NCBI RefSeq assembly: GCF_900626285.1
Contig: NZ_LR131147.1
Location: forward strand, 1,972,444 to 2,024,040
Direction of reading: 5' to 3'
Source: Intestinimonas massiliensis (ex Afouda et al. 2020)
GTDB lineage: Bacteria; Bacillota; Clostridia; Oscillospirales; Oscillospiraceae
DNA length: 51,597 bases
The position numbers were made by a program, and so were the translations under genes. Each line of letters starts with the position of its first letter. Position 1 is the first letter of the stretch. Under the pieces are notes generated by a model, which searched no databases, was not told the origin of the DNA, and was given only the letters and a program-made list of their open reading frames with translations. This document shows, piece after piece, positions 42,292 to 51,470 of this stretch.

Positions 42292-43050
42292 TTATTTGCT
42301 TTTGTGCGAAGAAAACCCCGTCTGGGATTTGCTCAGTAAACGAGCCTTTACCTCAGACGGGGTTTCTCTGCGCGTCATCCGACGATGGAAGATGTTATCC
42401 TCGTTCTCCCATTCAATCAGCCGATCAAACATATCCGGGTGCTTTGTGACCATGTGCAGCAGCTCCGAGTCGCTTGCGTTGGGACAGAACCAGCAGCCGT
42501 TTCTCCGGCAGTGACCGTAAATCGGAGAAAGCAGCCCATGTTCCTGACAGAGCTTGTAGGCGTCCGCCTCGGTCATACCGTATTTGGCAAGCAGACTGAC
42601 CTTCGTTATTCCATCCAGACGAGCAAGGCGTTTTGGCTCATCCTCCGCGATGCCGACATAGCTCACAGTGTCCGGCGAGAGTGCGGCATTGTACTTGCGG
42701 ACTGGCGGGATTTTGCAGTCACGATTGACTGCACACATCCCGGCCCATGCAAAGCCGCGAACCTCGCCCTTGTGCGGTCCGCGGGTGATGACATGATGGA
42801 ACACCTCATCGTAGGTCTTGTCTGCATGAAGAACGGTGAACTTGATGCCCAGCTCCTTTTCGCAGAAGGGCTTGATCCGGTCATAAATGAAGTCCCGGTG
42901 TTCCGGGACTTCGCCGCTTGTGTCTTTGTCGAACATGACCTCACTGAAAACCGCTTCGTCCAGCGGCTCATTGTGCTGTGCAGCCAGCAGGAGCGTCGCT
43001 ACGCTGTCTTTGCCTCCGCTGCATGAAGCAACATACTTTGGGCGGGTCAT
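42292..43050 (-). CDS. PAPS reductase-family (adenine nucleotide alpha-hydrolase) protein
   Basis: A 252-residue protein with the PP-loop motif SGGKDS at residues 10-15. FTVLHADKTYDEVFHHVITR and a C-terminal cysteine cluster CRRNGCWFCPN follow. It belongs to the phosphoadenosine phosphosulfate reductase superfamily, which includes the DndC and ThiI/TtuA-like enzymes, and is frequent in ICEs. It may modify DNA or a nucleotide by adenylation. A true PAPS reductase is unlikely without other sulfur-assimilation genes. Its ATG overlaps the topB stop (ATGA). Confidence 0.75.
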   Translation of the reverse strand: MTRPKYVASCSGGKDSVATLLLAAQHNEPLDEAVFSEVMFDKDTSGEVPEHRDFIYDRIKPFCEKELGIKFTVLHADKTYDEVFHHVITRGPHKGEVRGFAWAGMCAVNRDCKIPPVRKYNAALSPDTVSYVGIAEDEPKRLARLDGITKVSLLAKYGMTEADAYKLCQEHGLLSPIYGHCRRNGCWFCPNASDSELLHMVTKHPDMFDRLIEWENEDNIFHRRMTRRETPSEVKARLLSKSQTGFSSHKSK

Positions 43051-45116
43051 CGATCAAACTCCATCTTGAAGCTGACGTATTTGCCGCCGCTGTCATCCAG
43101 ACGAATGACCGCATCATAGAGCTGAGGCTTCTTCGGCGTGTAAAACCCGGTCACTCGGCACCAGCCCTTGTCCAGCAGCTCCTTTGCGATCTTCTTTGTC
43201 AGCTTCTTTTTCTTGCTGGAAAAGAACTTGTTGTCTTCCCACAGGCAGAAGGAGCATTCCTTGTTCGAGCAGTAGAAATTGCCCTTTCCGACATAGACCG
43301 GAGAGCCGCAGCGGGGACATTTGCCGATTTCCTCTTTGCCCGTGCCGAAACGCTGGGCTTCGGCATCGGAGAGAAACGGGTAGGCTTTCACGAGATCCCC
43401 GGTCATCCGGACAATGCCGCTGAGGAAGGCGTCTGCATCCGCATTGCCGCGCTCAATCTCCATGAGCGTGTTTTCCCATTCCGCAGTCATTGCGGGAGAC
43501 GCGATCTGTTCCGGCAGAACACAGACGAGGTTGCAGCCGTCCTTTGTGGGAATGAGTGATTTGCCTTTGCGCTCTGCAAAGCCGGATTTCACCAGCTTTT
43601 CAATGATACCGGCGCGAGTCGCGGGAGTGCCGAGACCTTTCTTCTCGGTGTCATCGTCAAACTGATCGTTTCCGGCAGTCTCCATTGCAGACAGGAGCGT
43701 GTCTTCCGTGTACTGCTTCGGAGGCGTCGTGAAGTGTTCCGTAACGCTGGCGGACACATTATCCAGAACATCGCCCTCATGGACTTCGGGCAGGGACTTC
43801 ATGGGAGCGTCTTTTTCCTTCGCCTTGAGGGAAGCCTTGAACAGCTCTTCGATGGCTTTCCATCCGTTTTGAACGACGGTCTTGCCCTTGGTTTTGAACT
43901 CGTAGCCCTCGCAGGAGAGCGAGATCTGCGTTTCTGCGTAGGTGTGCTTCTCGCCGGTCGCACACAGAAGGCGCATCCCGACAAGATTGAGAATTTTCTG
44001 CTCCGACTGAGGGAGTGCGGAAACATCCTGCTTTTCAAGCTGGACGGTCGGGAGAATGGCATGGTGATCTGTGACCTTGCTGTTGTCGGTTACGCAGGCA
44101 ATGTCCGGAGTAACCGAAACACCGGAGAAAAGCGGAAGCTGGCGGCAGACAATAGAAATGACCTGACGGGCGGTGTCCTCCATATCGTCCGTAATGAACT
44201 GGCTGTCCGTGCGCGGATAGGTCAGGAGCTTCTTTTCGTAGAGTGTTTGTACGAGATCGAGCGTCTGCTGGGCGGTGAAGCCGTAGTATCGGTTTGCCTC
44301 GCGCTGCAAGGTGGTCAGATCATAGAGCTTCGGAGGATTGACGGTTTTCGTCTCTCGCTTGAGAGAAGAAACGACGGCTTGCTTTTTCTCGCAAGCCACC
44401 GCAATCTTCTTTGCTTCCTCTTCGGTTTTGACCTTTTCCAGATCGGCAGTCAGATCGCCCTTGCCGACGTGGACGTTGAAATACTTCTCCTTCTGGAACG
44501 TGGAGATTTTTCCGTCGCGCTCCACCAGCATTGCAAGGGTCGGCGTCTGGACGCGCCCGACCACCAGCTTCTTGTGATAGAGCGTGGTGAAAAGGCGGGT
44601 GCCGTTGATGCCGACAATCCAGTCCGCCTTTGAGCGGCTGAGTGCTGCATCATAGAGACGGTCATATTCCTTGCCGTCCCGGAGATGCTGGAAGCCTTCG
44701 CGGATGGCGGAATCCTCCAACGAGCTGATCCACAGGCGCTTGAAGGGCTTGGTGCAACTGGCTTTGTTGTAGACCAGCCGGAAGATCAGCTCACCCTCGC
44801 GTCCTGCATCGGTTGCGCAGACAAGCTCGGTGACGCGCTTGTCCTTCATGAGAGAGGACAGCACATTGAACTGCTGTGCTTTGTCCTTCATGACCTCAAA
44901 CATCCAGCTTTCCGGAACAATAGGCAGATCGTCATACCGCCACTTGGCATACCGCTCATCGTAGGAGCTGGCGTCTGCCAGCTCCACCAGATGACCGAAG
45001 CACCACGAAACGATGTAATTGCCGCCCTCCATGTAGCCGTCCTTTCGGGTCGTCGCGCCCAGCACCTTTGCGATGGACTGGGCAACGCTGGGCTTTTCAG
45101 CAATGACTAAGATCAA
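43047..45116 (-). CDS. topB: DNA topoisomerase III (type IA)
   Basis: A 689-residue type IA topoisomerase. It begins ILVIAEKPSVAQSIAKVLGA (Toprim), has the acidic CATDAGREGELIFRLVY motif, and the catalytic Tyr in LLTYPRTDSQFI near residue 300. A C-terminal zinc ribbon (CPRCGSPVYVGKGNFYC) follows. ICE-borne TopB proteins help separate DNA strands during transfer and establishment. The start is TTG 45116, overlapping the previous stop as TTGA. No ATG gives the complete N-terminus. Confidence 0.95.
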   Translation of the reverse strand: MILVIAEKPSVAQSIAKVLGATTRKDGYMEGGNYIVSWCFGHLVELADASSYDERYAKWRYDDLPIVPESWMFEVMKDKAQQFNVLSSLMKDKRVTELVCATDAGREGELIFRLVYNKASCTKPFKRLWISSLEDSAIREGFQHLRDGKEYDRLYDAALSRSKADWIVGINGTRLFTTLYHKKLVVGRVQTPTLAMLVERDGKISTFQKEKYFNVHVGKGDLTADLEKVKTEEEAKKIAVACEKKQAVVSSLKRETKTVNPPKLYDLTTLQREANRYYGFTAQQTLDLVQTLYEKKLLTYPRTDSQFITDDMEDTARQVISIVCRQLPLFSGVSVTPDIACVTDNSKVTDHHAILPTVQLEKQDVSALPQSEQKILNLVGMRLLCATGEKHTYAETQISLSCEGYEFKTKGKTVVQNGWKAIEELFKASLKAKEKDAPMKSLPEVHEGDVLDNVSASVTEHFTTPPKQYTEDTLLSAMETAGNDQFDDDTEKKGLGTPATRAGIIEKLVKSGFAERKGKSLIPTKDGCNLVCVLPEQIASPAMTAEWENTLMEIERGNADADAFLSGIVRMTGDLVKAYPFLSDAEAQRFGTGKEEIGKCPRCGSPVYVGKGNFYCSNKECSFCLWEDNKFFSSKKKKLTKKIAKELLDKGWCRVTGFYTPKKPQLYDAVIRLDDSGGKYVSFKMEFDR

Positions 45117-45892
45117 TCTTCATCACCATCCGTTTCAGCATCCTCCGCAATCTGCGGCTCTTCATCCTCGTTGATATACGGCTCTTCCTCATAGCCTTCA
45201 TCATCAAAGAAGTCCATATCTTCATCCTTGGGCTTTCTGCCCTTGACGAACTTGATGTAGTAATACGCCGCACCCGCAGCACCAACAAGGACGAAGACGA
45301 TAAGAACCATACCGACATTGGATTTCTTTTCAGGCTTGGGCGCAGGGACGTCGGTTTCTGCATCCTTATCCGGCTCAGGCGTCACGGGGGCTGTGCCGGT
45401 GCATTCGCTCATGTTGGTCTTGCAGACCGGGCAGTCTGTGTTGACCTGACCGGCAGCGCACTTTTCCTTGCAGTTACAGGTGGTCAGAGCAGCCGCAGTG
45501 TCTTCATCCAGCAGCGCAAGCAGGTCGCTCTCATCGACCATGTTGAGGAAGTATGTCTGATACTGTTCCTCGTCCTCATTGATGGGTGCATCGTAGTCGA
45601 TGACAATGAAAAAGGTGTTGCCGTTTTTCGTCTGGACTGTGATGAACTGCTTGTTGGTTGCCCTGTCATAGAGCAAGTCGCGGGTGTAGGCGTTGCCCTC
45701 ATCGTCAATCGGCTCACACTTCGGCTTTTCCGGCGCGGGCGTAGTCTCAGGCTGCTGTTCCAGCTGGGTTGCCTCTGTGACCGGAAGGTTCTGCTCGGTA
45801 TCATCGGCGTAGGCAAACGCCGTCACCGAGAAGCAGGACAGAACCATGACGCAGATCGCAAGGACGGTCAGAAAACGAAACTTCTTACGCAT
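45113..45892 (-). CDS. DUF4366 exported membrane-anchored protein
   Basis: A 259-residue protein with an N-terminal signal peptide (KKFRFLTVLAICVMVLSCFS ending at AFAYA), a central extracellular domain with a cysteine cluster (CNCKEKCAAGQVNTDCPVC), one transmembrane helix near residue 200 (VGMVLIVFVLVGAAGAAYYY), and an acidic cytoplasmic tail. This is the DUF4366 pattern of Tn1549-type conjugation modules, probably a component of the mating apparatus at the cell surface. Its start overlaps the previous gene by 8 bases. Confidence 0.85.
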   Translation of the reverse strand: MRKKFRFLTVLAICVMVLSCFSVTAFAYADDTEQNLPVTEATQLEQQPETTPAPEKPKCEPIDDEGNAYTRDLLYDRATNKQFITVQTKNGNTFFIVIDYDAPINEDEEQYQTYFLNMVDESDLLALLDEDTAAALTTCNCKEKCAAGQVNTDCPVCKTNMSECTGTAPVTPEPDKDAETDVPAPKPEKKSNVGMVLIVFVLVGAAGAAYYYIKFVKGRKPKDEDMDFFDDEGYEEEPYINEDEEPQIAEDAETDGDED

Positions 45893-46121
45893 TGTCGATT
45901 ACCTCCGTATTTTCAGCGGGTTTGGTGCCGCCCTTCATGGAAGACAGGAACGCCATGATCTGATCCTTGTCCATCACCATAGAGCGCACGGTATTGATGA
46001 TTTCAAGGTTCTCCAGCTCCGTCTTCTTGTCATACAGCTCCTTGAGCTGACCTTCGATTTCGGATTTCTTCTTTTCAGCCTTCTCAATGTCGGAGAGGAC
46101 TTTCTGATACTTGGGATTCAT
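45885..46121 (-). CDS. DUF4315 family small coiled-coil protein
   Basis: A 78-residue protein. NPKYQKVLSDIEKAEKKKSE and LKELYDKKTELENLEI form a coiled coil, followed by the family's IINTVRSMVMDKDQIMAFLS. DUF4315 is always found beside DUF4366 and an NlpC/P60 protein in Clostridia ICEs, and is presumed to be part of their transfer machinery. ATG 46121 follows AAAGGAG. Confidence 0.85.
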   Translation of the reverse strand: MNPKYQKVLSDIEKAEKKKSEIEGQLKELYDKKTELENLEIINTVRSMVMDKDQIMAFLSSMKGGTKPAENTEVIDNA

Positions 46122-46137
46122 GAAAAACTCCTTTCTT

Positions 46138-48342
46138 TTAATAGGCGGGTCTTCCGAAGGCGTAGAAATGCTGCTGCCAATAGGAAGAGTTGATGGATGT
46201 GTACTGAATGGGATCGCCGCAGTGGATCATGACCCCATCACCAACATAGATGCCGACGTGAGACACGCCGGGGGTGTCATACGTCCCGACAAAGAAGATG
46301 AGATCACCGGGCTGTGCATTCGCCTTTGAGACCGGCGTACAGACGTTGTAAAGCCCTTGTGCGCCCAGCCGCCCGGTATTCACAAGACCGCTGTTCGTGA
46401 GAACGTAGCTGACAAAGCCGGAGCAGTCAAAGGATGTGTCGGGATTGGAGCCGCCCCACACATACGGATAGCCGAGATACTTTTCCGCCTCGGTAATCAG
46501 CGTTGCAAACTTCTCGTCGTTCAGGTATTCCGGGTTGACATCGTAGTCGGCGGGAGGATTTGTGATGTACTTGTCCACATAGGGTGAGTTGGGGAATAGA
46601 TCCTCGCGGTTGCCCAGCACAGACATATACGTCGCATACATGGAAAGCTGTTCCTGCCCCATGATGTAGACCGGGACGTGGGAGAGATTGAAGTTTTCGA
46701 GCTTCACGTTGCAGATGTAGTAGTCATACGGGACGCGATAGGTTTCCGTGTGCGTGTTGCCGTCTGCGTCCGTCCATGTGTCGGTCTCCGTGCGGTATCT
46801 GGTTTCGACGATAACCTCTTCGGTGAGGATGTACTGCTTCTCAAACAGCATTTGAAGCGTACCCTGCACCTCATCCAGCGTGAACTCGCCCTCGTGGAGA
46901 GCCGAGAGAATGGAGATCAGCACATAGGGGTCATGCTCAATATCGTCCAGATCGAAGTGGTATTCATCATAGTTGTGAGTGCTTTCGTAGGTGTCGAGAT
47001 AGCTTTGCAGCTCTTGCTCCATCCGGCAATACTGCGCCTCCGCACCGAGCATCGCGTCATCCTCGCTGAGATAAGAGGAAGCGATAACCGACGAGCCGGT
47101 AGAGGTGAGCATCGAACACGAGCTGATACCGGCACCGAGCAAAACGAGAAGGGCAACTCCGACGCCGATCCAGATGAAGACCTTCTTGTTGTTCTCAAAG
47201 AACTCCTTGAGCTTGTCGGACACCTTTTCGCCGAGCTTCTTGCCGGTATTCTTCGTGGCAGTCCCGGCAGTCTGAGAACCGGCATTCCGTGCAGCGGCAT
47301 ATTCCTTCTTGATGTTCTGCTTCTGGTAGTGCTTGTTCATGTTCTGCTTCTTCATCTCAGGATGCTCCTGCTGATTTCTCTCATATTGGAGCTTGGCGTC
47401 AGCTACATCCGCCTTGTGTTCCAGCTTGGAAACCTTCTCATAAGGCTTGTTGACGCTGCTTTCCCGATGATGACGGAAATGCCTCGCAGCGGTCTCAGCG
47501 GCAATCTCTGTTTTATGCGCCGCCTCAACCGCCGAGTTTTCCTGCTCGACCTCATGGATTTTGCCGTGAATGCCGGAAGCAAGGGTGTCACCGACCTTGC
47601 GGACGGTTTTATCTGCCTCAAATTGCAGCTTGCCTTTGCTCTTGGGCTTTTTCAGCTCATCCTCAAAATGAAGGCGGGTTTTGCCCTTTCCGGTCTCTTC
47701 ATCAAAGACACGCTCTTTCTTGAGAACCTTGTGCGTGGGCCGCTTCTCACGGGCAGCGTCCAGTCGCTCATGCGCCTTCTCGGACTTCCTTTCGAGCTTC
47801 TGCATCCGCTTCGTGGGCGGGACGGCATCGTCGATGATCGGCTTTGCGGAAGCAGTCTCCGCCGCTTGGGAGAGAACGGCATCCGCGTCAACGGCTTCAA
47901 CCGCAGAGGTCTTGCGCAGCTTGTGCGTGACAACCGTTTCAGCAATCACCGTGCCGGTATGAGAAGAAACACCGTGCTGCTCTAAAGTTGGAGGCTTGAA
48001 CGGCGTTTCCGAAGGCAGCGGTTCAGATACATTCTGGGGTGGATTATCCGGCTTTTTCTCTTCTGTGACGGACGTTTCCGAGGGCGGTTGTGTGTCATTA
48101 TCCACGCCGTGTTCCGCCTGAAACTGACGCTGCTGACGGCGCATCTGCACCTTTTTCTGTTCCTCCGGTGAAAGAGCTTCGGAAGGCACGGCTGTCTCAG
48201 CGGGCTTCACCAGCTCTGCATCTTCCAGCCGCTTTGACACACGCTGCTCGGTGCCAGCCGTCAGGTTTGCCTCAACCGCGCCTTCCCGCGTCATCCGCAC
48301 GACCACCTTGTCACGGGCTTTGAGTTCCGGTTCCTTCGCCAT
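46138..48342 (-). CDS. Conjugation cell-wall hydrolase, NlpC/P60 type
   Basis: A 734-residue protein (CD1108-like in Clostridioides difficile elements). Residues 1 to about 370 are charged, low-complexity and cytoplasmic. A single transmembrane helix (VFIWIGVGVALLVLLGAGIS) anchors it near residue 385. The extracytoplasmic C-terminus has a linker domain and an NlpC/P60 peptidase domain with catalytic Cys in TSFDCSGFVSYVL, His in GVSHVGIYVG and a third residue in VMIHCGDP. It should open peptidoglycan for the mating channel. It overlaps the methyltransferase stop (TGATG). Confidence 0.9.
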   Translation of the reverse strand: MAKEPELKARDKVVVRMTREGAVEANLTAGTEQRVSKRLEDAELVKPAETAVPSEALSPEEQKKVQMRRQQRQFQAEHGVDNDTQPPSETSVTEEKKPDNPPQNVSEPLPSETPFKPPTLEQHGVSSHTGTVIAETVVTHKLRKTSAVEAVDADAVLSQAAETASAKPIIDDAVPPTKRMQKLERKSEKAHERLDAAREKRPTHKVLKKERVFDEETGKGKTRLHFEDELKKPKSKGKLQFEADKTVRKVGDTLASGIHGKIHEVEQENSAVEAAHKTEIAAETAARHFRHHRESSVNKPYEKVSKLEHKADVADAKLQYERNQQEHPEMKKQNMNKHYQKQNIKKEYAAARNAGSQTAGTATKNTGKKLGEKVSDKLKEFFENNKKVFIWIGVGVALLVLLGAGISSCSMLTSTGSSVIASSYLSEDDAMLGAEAQYCRMEQELQSYLDTYESTHNYDEYHFDLDDIEHDPYVLISILSALHEGEFTLDEVQGTLQMLFEKQYILTEEVIVETRYRTETDTWTDADGNTHTETYRVPYDYYICNVKLENFNLSHVPVYIMGQEQLSMYATYMSVLGNREDLFPNSPYVDKYITNPPADYDVNPEYLNDEKFATLITEAEKYLGYPYVWGGSNPDTSFDCSGFVSYVLTNSGLVNTGRLGAQGLYNVCTPVSKANAQPGDLIFFVGTYDTPGVSHVGIYVGDGVMIHCGDPIQYTSINSSYWQQHFYAFGRPAY

Positions 48343-49211
48343 CAGATTTCACCTCCAATCCGCTTGTAGGCAAGCTCAGTGTATTCAGGGTTCAGCTCTA
48401 TGCCCACGAAATGACGCCCCATCCGTGAGGCAACCATGCCGGTTGTGCCGCTCCCCATGAAGGGATCAAGCACAATGCCGCCTTCGGGACAACCGGCGAG
48501 AAGACAGGTCTCAACCAGCTTCGGAGGGTAGGCGGCATAGTGACCGCCCTTGAAGGGAACGGTGTTGATCTTCCAGACATCGCGTTTGTTGCGGACCGGA
48601 TTGATGTCACAATACTTGATCTCGCCATGCTCACGGGGGCGGTTGATGGACTGCGGCTGAGGCTGACCGGGAACGGGCTTGCCGTATTTGTTGCCGCCCT
48701 TCATGCCGCGCTTGAGGCGTTCTGCCGTTGCAGGGGCAATCGGCTCGGAGATCGCCTTGTAGTCAAAGAAATACTTCTTGGACTTGGAAAACAGGAAGAT
48801 ATGCTCATAGCAGCGGGATAGGCGGTCTTTCACGCTCTCCGGCATGGGGTTATCCTTCGTCCAGATGATGTCGTTGCGCAGATACCAGCCGGTATCGCGG
48901 AGGGCAAAAGCCAGCATCCACGGAATGCCGATCATGTCCTTTGGCTTGCAGCCCTCAACCTTGTTGTTGAGAGCCACAGCCTGACCGTTTCTGCCGTTGG
49001 GGTTCTTCGGGTCAATATAATCACCCTGATTGCCCTTTCCAGCGTAGGTGTCCGAGATGTTCAGCCAGAGCGTTCCATCCGGACGCAAAACGCGCCTGAC
49101 TTCGGTAAACACTTCCGTCAGGCGCGAGATATATTCCGTCGGCGTTGTCTCTCTGCCGATCTGAGCCTCCATGCCGTAATCACGGAGCGCGTAATACGGA
49201 GGGGACGTCAC
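48342..49211 (-). CDS. DNA methyltransferase of the ICE, start uncertain (possibly ATA at 49289)
   Basis: An N4-cytosine/N6-adenine-type methyltransferase of the beta class, with motif IV (TSPPYYALRDYG) first and SAM motif I (LDPFMGSGTTGMVAS) near the C-terminus. The first canonical start, GTG 49211, would begin right at motif IV. The frame stays open upstream through IELDIIHTGDCLEILKALPD, a typical N-terminus, to ATA 49289, which has AAAGGAG nine bases before it. So the true start may be a rare ATA or a mutated ATG. The enzyme probably protects ICE DNA from restriction. It lies between the NlpC/P60 gene and a hypothetical protein. Confidence 0.85.
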   Translation of the reverse strand: MTSPPYYALRDYGMEAQIGRETTPTEYISRLTEVFTEVRRVLRPDGTLWLNISDTYAGKGNQGDYIDPKNPNGRNGQAVALNNKVEGCKPKDMIGIPWMLAFALRDTGWYLRNDIIWTKDNPMPESVKDRLSRCYEHIFLFSKSKKYFFDYKAISEPIAPATAERLKRGMKGGNKYGKPVPGQPQPQSINRPREHGEIKYCDINPVRNKRDVWKINTVPFKGGHYAAYPPKLVETCLLAGCPEGGIVLDPFMGSGTTGMVASRMGRHFVGIELNPEYTELAYKRIGGEI

Positions 49212-49324
49212 ACAGCAATGAACGGTGTCATCGGGCAGGGCTTTCAGGATTTCAAGGCAATCGCCGGTATGAATGATGTCAAGCTCTATAAAAACCAGCT
49301 CCTTTCTTCGGATTTGAGCGCATA

Positions 49325-49966
49325 TCAGTCGGAGTAATACTCGTCCGGCTCGTAGTCCTCATCTTCCATGAAGTCCTCGTCGAGATCATCAATCACGTCC
49401 GCCCAACGGTCGAAGATTTCCTCGGCTTCCTTCGCCGCCTCACGATAGAGGCTCAGGCGCTTCTTTTCAAAGGCAGCGAAGGCGGGGACGAACTTGGCAA
49501 ACTCACGGATTGCCTTCACGTCCTGCGTGCGCATATCTGCAACGCACTGGATGATTTCGGACATGGTGAGCAGATCGTCGATCATGGTCTCGTAGTCCTC
49601 CTTGGCAATGGTGACGGTATCGGCATCGTCCTCAGCCGCTTCCTGATTACGGACACGGAAGGTCTCGTGGACATCCTTCATCAGCTTGATCACACAGTCG
49701 GTGGTCTCGTCGAAAATCTCCTGCATTCGTTCTGCCATCTCGTCGGCGCAGTCCTCCAGTTCCTCATGAACGTGGAGATAGGCGCGATGGTGCTTTTTCA
49801 GCTCGGTTTCCTCGTGGATGAGGGCGATGAGATCGGCGCTCATGTCGATGACCTCAAGCAGAAGGTCAATCGGCTTGGTGATGCTGCCGAACGTGGTATT
49901 CACGGGAACACCGCTGGCTTCTGCGATGATGCTCTTGGCGTTCTCAAGGTTAAAGTTCTTATCCAT
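49325..49966 (-). CDS. Hypothetical acidic helical ICE protein
   Basis: A 213-residue, helical, acidic protein with an Asp/Glu-rich tail (DDLDEDFMEDEDYEPDEYYS). No known domain is recognised. The start is ATG 49966, with AGGAGG at 49976-49981. It is the first gene of the minus-strand ICE operon seen here. An IS110 element is inserted exactly at the edge of its ribosome-binding site, without destroying it. The operon presumably continued upstream before the insertion. Confidence 0.7.
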   Translation of the reverse strand: MDKNFNLENAKSIIAEASGVPVNTTFGSITKPIDLLLEVIDMSADLIALIHEETELKKHHRAYLHVHEELEDCADEMAERMQEIFDETTDCVIKLMKDVHETFRVRNQEAAEDDADTVTIAKEDYETMIDDLLTMSEIIQCVADMRTQDVKAIREFAKFVPAFAAFEKKRLSLYREAAKEAEEIFDRWADVIDDLDEDFMEDEDYEPDEYYSD

Positions 49967-50039
49967 ATTCAAAATCCTCCTATTACAATATATTTACGGT
50001 TTAAGGCACGGCAGCCAGCCGTGTCTTTTCCGTATCGTT

Positions 50040-50205
50040 GCCTAAGCTGTTAGAATGAGAGTGTCTTGGCCTGATGCAATCCTCCAAGGATCATCGCGTC
50101 CGTAACGAAGTCCGTCAGCCAGCCTCTCGTTCGCAGCGTTCGATTTATGCAGGTTGAGCCGCCACACCGGTGCGCCCGTGTCATCAAATAGATTGGATCG
50201 GCAAT
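50040..50205 (+). ncRNA. Predicted IS110 bridge RNA (second element)
   Basis: Shares conserved blocks with the copy B segment (GCCTAAGCT, GTCAGCCA, AGCGTTCGATTT, GCAGGTTGAGCC, ATAGATTG). The variable stretch in the target-loop position carries AATCCTCC (50078-50085), identical to the left insertion flank (49973-49980). The matching right-guide position reads AACGAAG (50104-50110). TGCAG (50148-50152) matches the right element end (51587-51591), as a donor guide would. The boundaries are approximate. Confidence 0.7.
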
Positions 50206-50255
50206 GATGAAATGGTTGGTCGCCAAAGACAAATCCATGATGAGGAGCGTTGTAC

Positions 50256-51470
50256 ATGAGCAATGTGGCAGGGATTGATATTTCCAAGGGAAAGAGCACG
50301 GTGTCTGTTCTCCGTCCCTTTGGGGAAGTGGTGGCAAAGCCGTTTTCTGTTGGTCACACCGGCAGTGAACTCAAAGAGCTGGCAGACTACTTGAAAAGCT
50401 TGGATGGTGAGACACGGGTGGTCATGGAGCACACCGGGCGGTACTATGAGCCGGTGGCCCGCTTTCTCCACGATCAGGGCATCTTTGTCAGCGCGGTCAA
50501 TCCAAAGCTCATCAAGGACTACGGGAACAACACCCTGCGCAAAGTGAAAACAGACAAGGCGGATGCCAGGAAGATTGCCCGCTATGGGCTTGACAACTGG
50601 GTGGAATTGCGCCAACATACTCCTGTGGACACGATTCGGATGCAACTGAAAACGCTGAACCGGCAGCAGGGGCTGTACTCCAAGACCAAGACGATGATGA
50701 AAAACAATCTCATTGCGCTCCTGGACCAGACCTATCCCGGTGTCAATGCCCTGTTTGACAGTCCCGTCCGAGAGGACGGCAGTCAGAAATGGGTGGACTT
50801 TGCCACGGCCTTTTGGCATGTGGACTGCGTTCGGAATATGAGCCTTACTGCCTTTACCGAGCGCTACCGCAAGTGGTGCAAGCGCCATGGTTACAACTTC
50901 AGCCAGAGCCGAGCCGTTGAGATCCATGCTGGAGCACAAGATCTGATTGCCATGCTCCCCAAAGATGCCCTGACCAAAACGATGATCCGGCAGGCTATTG
51001 ATGCGCTGAACGCCGTCTCTGCGTCTCTGGAACGGCTCAAGGCCGAAATGCGTACCTTGGCAGCCCAGCTCCCAGAATATCCCGTAGTCATGGCTATGCA
51101 TGGTGTTGGAGATTCTCTTGGCCCGCAGCTTATGGCGGAACTTGGTGATGTAACTCGGTTCACCCACAGAAACGCCATTACGGCTTTTGCGGGGGTTGAC
51201 CCTGGAGCTGACCAGTCCGGCACCCATGAGGCAAAGAGTACAAGAGCCTCCAAAAGCGGTCCGCCAGAACTGCGCAAAGCACTCTTCCTGGTCATGGACT
51301 GCTTGTTAAAAACTATGCCTGCGGACGACCCGGTGTACTGCTTTATGGACAAGAAGCGAGCCGAGGGCAAACCTTATCTGGTTTACATGACAGCCGGCGC
51401 CAACAAGTTCCTACGCATCTACTATGGCCGTGTAAAGGAGTATCTGGCTTTACGGGAAAATGCTGATTAA
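50256..51470 (+). CDS. IS110-family transposase (DEDD recombinase)
   Basis: A 404-residue recombinase of the same subgroup as copy B. DEDD residues are in AGIDISKGKST, TRVVMEHTGRYYEPVARF and DKADARKIA. The C-terminal domain contains VVMAMHGVGDSLGPQLMAEL and the catalytic-Ser segment ASKSGPPELRK. ATG 50256 is 8 bases after GAGGAG; a TTG six bases earlier is an alternative. The upstream 270 bases hold the predicted bridge RNA. The gene is intact and the element looks functional. Confidence 0.95.
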   Translation: MSNVAGIDISKGKSTVSVLRPFGEVVAKPFSVGHTGSELKELADYLKSLDGETRVVMEHTGRYYEPVARFLHDQGIFVSAVNPKLIKDYGNNTLRKVKTDKADARKIARYGLDNWVELRQHTPVDTIRMQLKTLNRQQGLYSKTKTMMKNNLIALLDQTYPGVNALFDSPVREDGSQKWVDFATAFWHVDCVRNMSLTAFTERYRKWCKRHGYNFSQSRAVEIHAGAQDLIAMLPKDALTKTMIRQAIDALNAVSASLERLKAEMRTLAAQLPEYPVVMAMHGVGDSLGPQLMAELGDVTRFTHRNAITAFAGVDPGADQSGTHEAKSTRASKSGPPELRKALFLVMDCLLKTMPADDPVYCFMDKKRAEGKPYLVYMTAGANKFLRIYYGRVKEYLALRENAD

